A stretch of DNA of 64,000 nt from Paracoccus sp. TOH (lineage in GTDB: Bacteria > Pseudomonadota > Alphaproteobacteria > Rhodobacterales > Rhodobacteraceae): contig NZ_CP098361.1 of NCBI RefSeq assembly GCF_030388245.1, forward strand, positions 1 to 64,000, written 5' to 3'. Shown here piece after piece: positions 57,393 through 64,000 of the stretch. The notes beneath the pieces are model-generated. The model was not told the DNA's origin. It did not search any database and was given only the letters and a program-made list of their open reading frames with translations. Both the position numbers and the translations under genes were made by a program. Position 1 is the first letter of the stretch; each line of letters opens with the position of its first letter.

Positions 57393-58706
57393 CTATTTGT
57401 TGAACAGGTGGTCGGGCAGCCACAGCACGATCTGTGGAAAGACCGTGATCAGCGCAACGCCCAGGCACATCAGCAGGAAGAACGGCACACAGGCCGAGAT
57501 GATGCGCGTGATCGAGGACCGGGTCAGATCCTGCAGGATGAACAGGTTGAAACCCACGGGCGGGGTGATCTGCGCCAGCTCGGCCATCAGGATCAGGAAG
57601 ATGCCGAACCAGATCGGATCGAAGCCGGCGGCCACGATCAGCGGCAGGGTGATCGGCAGGCTCATCACCGTCATCGAGATACCCTCGAGGAACATGCCCA
57701 GCAGCAGGTAGAACAGCACGAGGATGGCGATGAGCTGATAGGGCGACAGCTGCAGCCCGTCGATCACCTGGGCGATATTGTGCGGAACATGCATGAAGCC
57801 CATCGCCGTCGACATGAAGGCCGCCGCGATCATGATCGCCGAGATCATGCAGCTGGTATGGACCGAAGCCTTGAGGCTGGAGACGAAGACGTCCCAGTTC
57901 AGCTGCAGCGTGCAGGCCGCGTAAAGCAGCGTCGCCGCCACGCCGATCGCCGCCGTTTCCGAAGGCGTCGCAAGGCCGGAATAGATCGCCCCCAGCACGA
58001 CGCCGATCAACAGGCCGATGGGGGCGAGGTTGCCGATCCCGATCATCACGTCGCGCAATGTCGGCGCCGAGGTGTCGGCGGGCGCGACGCTGGGCCTGAT
58101 GAGGCTGCAGATGATGACGAAGGTCGAATAGATGCCCGCGATCATCAGCCCCGGGATCAGCCCCGCGGCAAACAGGCGCGAGATCGACACCTCGGCCAGC
58201 ACACCATAGACGATCATCATGATCGAGGGCGGGATCAGCAGGCCCAGGCTGCCCGCGCCCGCCAGCGAGCCATAGGAGAGGGCGCTGGAATAGCCGCGGC
58301 TTTTCAGCTCGGGAATGGTGATCTTGCCCACCGTCGCGGTGGTGGCGGCGCTGGAGCCGCAGATCGCCGCAAAGACCGCCGATCCGAAGATGTTCGTATG
58401 CAGCATCCGCCCGGGCAGGTAATAGGTCAGGGGCGAGAGGCCCTTGAAAAGCCGGGTCGAGACATCCGTGCGCAGGATGATCTCGCCCATCCAGATGAAC
58501 ATCGGAATGGCCGAAAGCTCCCATGCGGTCGAGGAGCGGATGACCAGCGGGCCTAGGATCGTGCCGATGCGGTGCAGCGGCATGTCGATGAAGAAGGCAA
58601 GCCCGGTGACCGAGACGAGCAGCAGCCCGGCAAAGACCCAGACGCCGATCCCCAGGAAGAAGATGACCAGGGCGAGGACGCCGAAGGCGACAACCAGAGA
58701 TTCCAA
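57393..58706 (-). CDS. dctM: TRAP transporter large permease (DctM)
   Basis: The 437-residue membrane protein has 12 or so segments of the DctM family (for example SAVFAAICGSSAATTATVGKI and GLLIPPSIMMIVYGVLAEVS). It drives Na+-coupled uptake of the substrate delivered by the periplasmic binding protein. It starts three bases after dctQ. Confidence 0.95.
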   Translation of the reverse strand: MESLVVAFGVLALVIFFLGIGVWVFAGLLLVSVTGLAFFIDMPLHRIGTILGPLVIRSSTAWELSAIPMFIWMGEIILRTDVSTRLFKGLSPLTYYLPGRMLHTNIFGSAVFAAICGSSAATTATVGKITIPELKSRGYSSALSYGSLAGAGSLGLLIPPSIMMIVYGVLAEVSISRLFAAGLIPGLMIAGIYSTFVIICSLIRPSVAPADTSAPTLRDVMIGIGNLAPIGLLIGVVLGAIYSGLATPSETAAIGVAATLLYAACTLQLNWDVFVSSLKASVHTSCMISAIMIAAAFMSTAMGFMHVPHNIAQVIDGLQLSPYQLIAILVLFYLLLGMFLEGISMTVMSLPITLPLIVAAGFDPIWFGIFLILMAELAQITPPVGFNLFILQDLTRSSITRIISACVPFFLLMCLGVALITVFPQIVLWLPDHLFNK

Positions 58707-58709
58707 TTC

Positions 58710-59225
58710 CTACTCTCCCTCGATCTGTTCTTCGGGAACGCCATTGAGAACCGTGTCGAACGCTGAGGCGACGAGCTGGATCAGGAAGATGACCAGGCCG
58801 GCGAAGATCGCCGCGGCGATATACCAGGTCGGGGTCGGAACGAGCCCGGGACTGACCGAACCGCGCATGTAGTCGCGGGCCAGGATCAGCCAGACGAAGC
58901 GGGCCATGAAGGCGAAGACCGCAAATGTCGCCGCCAGGCAGAACAGCTCGACGGCGATCGCGGCATTGCCCCGCAGATGCCGGCGCAGCAGGCTGACGCG
59001 GACATGCTTGCGGCTGGCGAAGGTATGGCCCATGGCCAGGAAGGCCATGGCGCCGGTCGCATAGCCGACGAATTCCCCCATGGTATTGGTCGAACTGGCG
59101 AAGAAGTTCCTCAGCACGATTTCCAGGATGATATGGACGACGATATAGACCAGAAGCAGCGCGGCGATCGCCATCCCTGCCCCTGAACATGCCGCGGAAA
59201 CGCGGTTGACCGCATGCGAAAGCAT
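58710..59225 (-). CDS. dctQ: TRAP transporter small permease (DctQ)
   Basis: The 171-residue protein has four membrane segments and the family pattern (VLRNFFASSTNTMGEFVGYATGAM-like, FASRKHVRVSLL). It pairs with DctM. The ATG at 59225 has GAGG eight bases upstream; a GTG three codons earlier is less likely. Confidence 0.9.
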   Translation of the reverse strand: MLSHAVNRVSAACSGAGMAIAALLLVYIVVHIILEIVLRNFFASSTNTMGEFVGYATGAMAFLAMGHTFASRKHVRVSLLRRHLRGNAAIAVELFCLAATFAVFAFMARFVWLILARDYMRGSVSPGLVPTPTWYIAAAIFAGLVIFLIQLVASAFDTVLNGVPEEQIEGE

Positions 59226-59255
59226 GATTGACACCTCAGCAAGGGGTTGCAGGCC

Positions 59256-59280
59256 GGGGGCGCGCCTTTCCTGCGCCCCC
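59256..59280 (-). terminator. Attenuating hairpin between dctP and dctQ
   Basis: An eight-base GC stem (59256-59263 with 59273-59280) has a nine-base loop and no T run. It stands right after the binding-protein stop and likely tempers expression of the permease genes. Confidence 0.5.
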
Positions 59281-59288
59281 GCGGCGCA

Positions 59289-60281
59289 TCAGGAACCGCG
59301 CTTGGCGGCATATTCGTCCAGGATCTTCTGGCCGGCCGGACCCACCGCCGCCAGCCATTCGTCATAGACCTCTTTGCCCGATTGCTTGAGGAAGGCCAGG
59401 AACTCCGGCGGGATGTCGGTCACGATGGTCACGCCATGGGCCTGCATCTCCTTGAAATTCTCGGCCACGCGCAGTTCGAGATCGGCCCAGGCCGCGTCGC
59501 TGGCCTTCTGCGCCGCGTCGCGGATGATCTGCTGCTGCTCGGGGGTCAGGGCGTCGTAGACGTCCTTGTTCATGTGGGTCATGTTCAGCGCCATCGAATA
59601 GTTCACCGGCGTGAAATGGTCGAGGAACTCCCAGAACTTCGAGCTTGCCCCGCCATCGGCCGAGGTCAGGACCGAGTTGATGCTGCCCGCGGCAAGCTGC
59701 GGCACGGTGTCGGCCCAGCTGATCTGCACGGCGGTCGATCCCGCGTTGGTCATGGTTCGCACGCCGCTGGCATCCCAGCCGCGGATCTTCAGCTCCGCCA
59801 TGTCGCCCTGCGCGGTGACCGGCTTCTTGGCCCAGATCCCCGAGGGCGGCCAGGGCGTCGCCCAGAGCAGGACCTGGTTGTGCTTGGCGAAGACCTCTTC
59901 GTAATGCGGCCGGGCGACCTCCCAAAGCAGTTTCGCGTCCGCATTCGACCCGGCGATGAACGGCAGCGACGACAGCAGGAACAGCGGCTCGATGCCCGAA
60001 AGCGAGGTGGTGATGGTGTCAGCCATGTCGAGCGCACCGTCGCCCACCGCGTCGAACTGGTCGACCGACTTGTAGCCGATCGACCCGCCATAATGGCCGG
60101 TGATCTTGATGTCTCCGCCCGAGGCCTGGTCGACGGCCTCGATGAACACCTTGTCGGCCTGGCCCATGATGGTGGATTCGCCGTATTCATTGGCAAGATC
60201 CATGGTGACGCTTTGCGCGCAGGCGGCCCCCGCCAGGGTGGTGAGGGCGAGCGTTGCGCCCAATATGCAGTTTCGCATCAT
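59289..60281 (-). CDS. dctP: TRAP transporter substrate-binding protein (DctP)
   Basis: The 330-residue periplasmic protein has a signal peptide (MMRNCILGATLALTTLAGAA to CAQ). The DctP fold is seen with DLANEYGES at the start, AELKIRGWDASGVRTMTNAG holding the conserved Arg that binds a carboxylate, and INSVLTSADGG. The ligand is thus probably a carboxylate. It follows the hydantoinase B gene after 47 bases. Confidence 0.93.
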   Translation of the reverse strand: MMRNCILGATLALTTLAGAACAQSVTMDLANEYGESTIMGQADKVFIEAVDQASGGDIKITGHYGGSIGYKSVDQFDAVGDGALDMADTITTSLSGIEPLFLLSSLPFIAGSNADAKLLWEVARPHYEEVFAKHNQVLLWATPWPPSGIWAKKPVTAQGDMAELKIRGWDASGVRTMTNAGSTAVQISWADTVPQLAAGSINSVLTSADGGASSKFWEFLDHFTPVNYSMALNMTHMNKDVYDALTPEQQQIIRDAAQKASDAAWADLELRVAENFKEMQAHGVTIVTDIPPEFLAFLKQSGKEVYDEWLAAVGPAGQKILDEYAAKRGS

Positions 60282-60328
60282 TATCGTTTCCTCTCTGTTG
60301 GTGTTATGTCGAAGTCAGGTGTCGTCGA

Positions 60329-62017
60329 TCACGCGACCTTTTCCACGCAATAGTTACGGGCGACGAATTCCTCGGTCAGCTTTTCCGAAACGATGTCGCG
60401 GCGAAGCGCCTCCGGCGCGCGTTCGGCGGGATCGCCGTAGCCGCCGGCGCCGGGCGTCTCGATCACCACCACGGTCTCGTCGGTGACGAAGATCCCCGAG
60501 ATCTTGGACGGCAGCTCTTCCCGTGCGCCGTCGTCCTTCCTGAGGTGGAAGCTGCCGGCGGCGCCCGGCTTGCCGCCGAAGATGCCCCAGGGCCGGTGAC
60601 GGAACCGCTCACCCACGCCGTTGAATTCGCACAGGTGGCCGATGGGGCGGATGGCGCGGCGGATGCCCATGCCGCCGCGGAACTTGCCCGCGCCGCCGGA
60701 ATCCTGGATCAGCGCGTATTCCTCGACCCGAAGCGGATATTCCAGCTCGATCGCCTCGACCGGCAGGTTGGCGGTGTTGGTGATATGGACCTGCACGCCG
60801 TCCTTGCCGTCCTTGGTCGCGCGCGCGCCCATGCCGCCGCCCAGCGTTTCCAGATAGACATAGGAGCGGCCGGTCCGCGGGTCGGTGCCCGCAAACACCG
60901 CCGAGGTATTGGCGCCGTTCGCCGCGCCCACCACCCGGTCAGGCAGCGCCTCGGCAAAGGCGCCCAGCACCACGTCGACGACGCGCTGGCAGGAGTTGGC
61001 GCGCATGGCGACGCCGGCGGGATGCCTGCAGTTGACGAAGCTGCCCGGCTCGGCCTCGATGCCGATCGCGTCGAAAATCCCCTGGTTGTTCGGCACCTCG
61101 GGGTCGAGCAGCGCCTTCAGCGCATAGCAGACCGCCGATTTCGTGGTGTTCAGCGTCATGTTGAAGTTGCCCGCCACCTGCGGCGACGTGCCGGTGAAAT
61201 CAAACACCACCTTGTCGCCGCGCTTGCGCACGGTCAGGGCGATCCTGACGTCGAGCGTGCCCAGGCCGTCATCGTCCATGACGTCCTCGAAGCGGTAGTC
61301 CCCGTCGGGAACGCCCGAAATTGCCTTGCGCATGCGCAGGTTCGTCCGTGTCACGATCTCGTCGCACAGCGCGACAAGATGGTCGGCGCCGTAGCGCGTC
61401 ACCATCTCTCCGATGCGCTTCACGCCCAGCTTCACCGCGGCGATCTGGGCGTTCAGGTCGCCCAGCCGCTCGTCGGGCAGCCGCATGTTCAGCAGCATGA
61501 AGCGCATGATGTCGTCCTGCAGCCCGCCCTTGCGGAACAGGCGCAGGATCGGGATGCGCAGGCCTTCCTTGTAGATCTCGTTCAGGCCCCCCGACATCGA
61601 GCCGACCGATGCCCCGCCGACATCGGCATGGTGGACGATATTGGCCACGAAGCCCAGCAGGCGGTCGCCGTCGAAGATCGGCATCGCCATGTTGATGTCG
61701 GGCAGGTGCGAGCCGCCCGCGACATGGGGATCGTTCGCGATGAAGATGTCGCCCGGGGCCAGCGTGTCGGAATACTGGTCCAGGATCAGCCCGATCAGCC
61801 CCGACATGGACGCCAGGTGGATCGGCAAGGCATTCTCGGCCTGCACGATCAGCCGGCCGCGGGCATCGGCGATGGCGGTCGAATGGTCGTGACGCTCCTT
61901 GATATTGGTCGAGAAGGCGCTGCGCATCAGCGTCAGGAAGCATTCGTCGGCCACCGAGCGCAGGCTGTTCCAGCTGATTTCGATGGTGATGGGATCAAGC
62001 GTGACAGGTTCAGCCAT
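60329..62017 (-). CDS. Hydantoinase/oxoprolinase subunit B
   Basis: This 562-residue HyuB-family protein has blocks DPITIEISWNSLRSVADE, SMSGLIGLILDQY, DIFIANDPHVAGGSHLPD and the glycine-rich GGYGDPAER near the end. With subunit A it forms ATP-dependent enzymes such as N-methylhydantoinase, 5-oxoprolinase or acetophenone-type carboxylases. The exact substrate cannot be told. It overlaps the subunit A gene by eight bases. Confidence 0.92.
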   Translation of the reverse strand: MAEPVTLDPITIEISWNSLRSVADECFLTLMRSAFSTNIKERHDHSTAIADARGRLIVQAENALPIHLASMSGLIGLILDQYSDTLAPGDIFIANDPHVAGGSHLPDINMAMPIFDGDRLLGFVANIVHHADVGGASVGSMSGGLNEIYKEGLRIPILRLFRKGGLQDDIMRFMLLNMRLPDERLGDLNAQIAAVKLGVKRIGEMVTRYGADHLVALCDEIVTRTNLRMRKAISGVPDGDYRFEDVMDDDGLGTLDVRIALTVRKRGDKVVFDFTGTSPQVAGNFNMTLNTTKSAVCYALKALLDPEVPNNQGIFDAIGIEAEPGSFVNCRHPAGVAMRANSCQRVVDVVLGAFAEALPDRVVGAANGANTSAVFAGTDPRTGRSYVYLETLGGGMGARATKDGKDGVQVHITNTANLPVEAIELEYPLRVEEYALIQDSGGAGKFRGGMGIRRAIRPIGHLCEFNGVGERFRHRPWGIFGGKPGAAGSFHLRKDDGAREELPSKISGIFVTDETVVVIETPGAGGYGDPAERAPEALRRDIVSEKLTEEFVARNYCVEKVA

Positions 62018-64000
62018 TGGTGCGTTCCATGATCATGTTCATCGCGCCGTCGACCCGGACCGTCCAGCCCGGCGGCACGAGGGTTGTGGTGTCGAACTGG
62101 GTGATGAGCGACGGCCCATCGATCGAGGCGCCCTCGGCAAGGCCGTCCCGCTGGTAGACCGGCGCTGACAGGAAGCCGGTCTCCTCGAACCAGATCCGCT
62201 CGTGCGAGACCGGGTCGGGACTGCCCTCCGGGCGCGGCGCTTCAAGCGTCTGCTTGGAAAATTCCATCGTCGCGCGGATGCGCACGTTGACCACCTCGAC
62301 CCCGGCATGCGGGTCGAAATGGCCATAGGCTATCTCGTGTTGCCGGAAGAAGGCCTGCTTCAGCTCCTCGACCGAGGGAAGTTCGGGCGCGTGGCGTGCC
62401 GTGGCAAGCTCGACCGGAAGCTCGTAGTTCTGGCCGATATAGCGCAGGTCCAGGATGACGGTCTGGCTGCGGTTGACGATATAGTCGTCTTCCTCGCCCA
62501 GCCATTCCTCGGCGCGGGCGCTCAGCTCCCTTATGGCGGCGTCGATCATCGAGACATCGCCGTCCAGCGGGCAGGGACAGGTGGTCACGTAGTTTTCCTG
62601 AAGGTCCGAGACGATCAGCCCTTCGGCGCAAAGGATGCCGGGTGCGCGCGGCACCAGGATGCGGCGCATGGCCAGGATGTCGGCGACATCGGCGGCGTGC
62701 AGCCCGCCCGCCCCGCCAAAGCACATCAGCGTGTAGTCGCGCGGATCCTGGCCCTTCTCGATCGAGACGGCGCGGATGGCGCGGGCCATGTTCGAGGCGG
62801 CGATGCTGACGATGCCATGCGCCGCCTTTTCCAGCGACACGTCCAGCGGCGCCGCGATCTTTGCGATGGCCCCCCGGGCAAGGTCGCTGTCGATCCTGAA
62901 CCCGTCGGCCAGGCGCGCCGGCAGGCGGCCAAGCACGACATTGGCATCCGACACCGTCGGCAGGTCGCCGCCGCGGCCATAGCAGGCGGGGCCCGGAACG
63001 GCCCCCGCGCTCGTCGGGCCGACCTTCAGCAGCCCGTCCGCACCCAGATGGGCGATCGAGCCGCCGCCCGCGCCGACCGTATGGATGTCGACCGTTGGCA
63101 GGCGGATGCGGAAACCTGCGATGTCGCGCAGGTTCGACTTGCCCACCTTGCCGCCCTGGATCAGGGCGACGTCGGTGCTGGTCCCGCCGATGTCGAGCGT
63201 GATGATGTTCTCGATCCGCGACATGGCCGCGGCGGCCTGCGCGCCGACCGCCCCGGCCGCCGGCCCGGACAGCGCCGTCCGCACCGGAAAGCGCGAGGCA
63301 AGCTCGATGGACATCAGCCCGCCCGCGGATTGGAAGATCCCCAGCGCCGCCCGCGGCGCCGCCTTGCGGATCGCGGCGCTGAGCCGGTCCATGTAGCGGC
63401 TGACCTCGGGTTGCAGGAAGGCATTGATGACGGTGGTCGAGAAGCGCTCGTATTCGCGGAATTCCGGGTGGACCTCGCTCGAGATCGAGACGTAGCGGTC
63501 GGGATAGGCCTTGCGCAGCGCTGCGGCCAGCCGCTGTTCATGCGCGGGGTTGAGGAACGAGAAGATCAGGCAGACCGCGATGGATTCCACGTCATCCATC
63601 GGGCCGAGCTCGGCGATCACCGCCTCGATCTCGGCATCGGTCAGTTCGACGATGGCCTCGCCCTGCGGGCCGGTGCGTTCCAGAACCTCGATACGGTTTT
63701 CGCGCTCGACCAGCGGCGGCGGGGCGTCGGTTTGCAGGTCGTAGATCGCGGGACGGACCTGGCGGCCGATTTCCAGCAGGTCGCGGAAGCCCCTGGTCGT
63801 GACCAACCCCGTCTTCGGCCCCTTGCGCTGCAGCAGGGCATTGGTCGCCACGGTGGTGCCATGCGCGAAACGCGCGATATCCTTGCCGGCGATGCCGGCC
63901 TTCTGCTGCAACTCGGCCAGGCCGTTCAGAATGGCCTCCGATGGATCATGAGGGGTGGACGGGCGCTTGTGCAGGACAGAGCGCCCCGTTGACAGTTGTC
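62010..64000 (-). CDS. Hydantoinase/oxoprolinase subunit A, N-terminus beyond window
   Basis: The frame stays open to the end of the window, so the start is missing. The visible 663 residues begin QLSTGRSVLHKRPSTPHDPS and include FAHGTTVATNALLQR, LDIGGTSTDVAL and FGGAGGLHAADVAD, the ATP-grasping actin-like signatures of HyuA. Family members begin with a GxDxGGTFTD motif, which must lie 10 to 30 residues upstream. It is the first visible gene of an operon running through hyuB, TRAP, SDR, Gfo/Idh/MocA and GntR genes. Confidence 0.93.
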   Translation of the reverse strand, partial: QLSTGRSVLHKRPSTPHDPSEAILNGLAELQQKAGIAGKDIARFAHGTTVATNALLQRKGPKTGLVTTRGFRDLLEIGRQVRPAIYDLQTDAPPPLVERENRIEVLERTGPQGEAIVELTDAEIEAVIAELGPMDDVESIAVCLIFSFLNPAHEQRLAAALRKAYPDRYVSISSEVHPEFREYERFSTTVINAFLQPEVSRYMDRLSAAIRKAAPRAALGIFQSAGGLMSIELASRFPVRTALSGPAAGAVGAQAAAAMSRIENIITLDIGGTSTDVALIQGGKVGKSNLRDIAGFRIRLPTVDIHTVGAGGGSIAHLGADGLLKVGPTSAGAVPGPACYGRGGDLPTVSDANVVLGRLPARLADGFRIDSDLARGAIAKIAAPLDVSLEKAAHGIVSIAASNMARAIRAVSIEKGQDPRDYTLMCFGGAGGLHAADVADILAMRRILVPRAPGILCAEGLIVSDLQENYVTTCPCPLDGDVSMIDAAIRELSARAEEWLGEEDDYIVNRSQTVILDLRYIGQNYELPVELATARHAPELPSVEELKQAFFRQHEIAYGHFDPHAGVEVVNVRIRATMEFSKQTLEAPRPEGSPDPVSHERIWFEETGFLSAPVYQRDGLAEGASIDGPSLITQFDTTTLVPPGWTVRVDGAMNMIMERTNG

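Overview
The window is high-GC DNA with dense, short-spaced operons. Its ferredoxin is very close to ferredoxin VI of Rhodobacter, and it carries heterotetrameric sarcosine oxidase genes, a GlxA-type regulator, TRAP and betaine uptake genes, and IS66/IS5-type transposase fragments. Together these point to an alphaproteobacterium of the Rhodobacteraceae, most like Paracoccus. That is inference from gene content; no rRNA or tRNA gene was found to confirm it. Layout: 1-10.7 kb is largely housekeeping. It has an SseB-like 3' end, a Tat-exported M15-like DUF882 protein, an L,D-transpeptidase, a lipid A set (lpxD, a dedicated acyl carrier protein, a ketoacyl synthase), a [2Fe-2S] ferredoxin, a TetR regulator, typA, a 24-residue membrane peptide, a DUF442 phosphatase-like protein, gph and a thioredoxin-fold protein. 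From 10.7 to 15.6 kb lies an accessory islet with an AT-richer stretch, a DUF6634-like gene abutting a truncated IS66 TnpB, a RidA/LysR pair followed by the stump of a monooxygenase gene, an AhpD-like protein, and a decayed M15 peptidase flanked by two copies of an inverted repeat. An RTX protein gene (15.6-16.8 kb) precedes a surface-glycan block (17.1-22.0 kb): a GT87 glycosyltransferase, a HAD-UbiA fusion, a small SMR-like transporter and an O-antigen ligase/polymerase-like protein. These could make, flip and use a polyprenyl-phosphate pentose. From 22 to 35.6 kb lies a region for betaines and (hydroxy)proline-type osmolytes. It holds a GlxA regulator, a cysteine hydrolase, a proline racemase-family enzyme with a Ser/Cys active site, an orphan betaine-binding protein, a decayed enolase-superfamily gene, a DMSP lyase-family cupin, a TMADH-type demethylase with a divergent TetR gene and its likely operator, then a full betaine ABC operon ending in ProC-like and FAD-dependent oxidoreductases. 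An IS5-type remnant closes the block. From 36 to 47.2 kb lies one-carbon and methylamine metabolism: LysR/aminotransferase, folD, purU, and LysR with soxB-soxD-soxA-soxG and an aspartate dehydrogenase-like gene. These fit oxidation of sarcosine to glycine with the methyl group entering folate and leaving as formate. From 47.2 to 54.8 kb lies an amino-acid ABC importer facing, across a perfect 12+12 bp palindrome, a sensory module of a periplasmic binding protein, a hybrid histidine kinase and an unusual LysR-HTH/receiver fusion. From 54.8 kb to the end is one minus-strand operon: hydantoinase/oxoprolinase A (cut by the window end) and B, a TRAP importer, an SDR, a Gfo/Idh/MocA oxidoreductase and a GntR regulator. 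It is probably a catabolic unit for a substrate that cannot be named from sequence.
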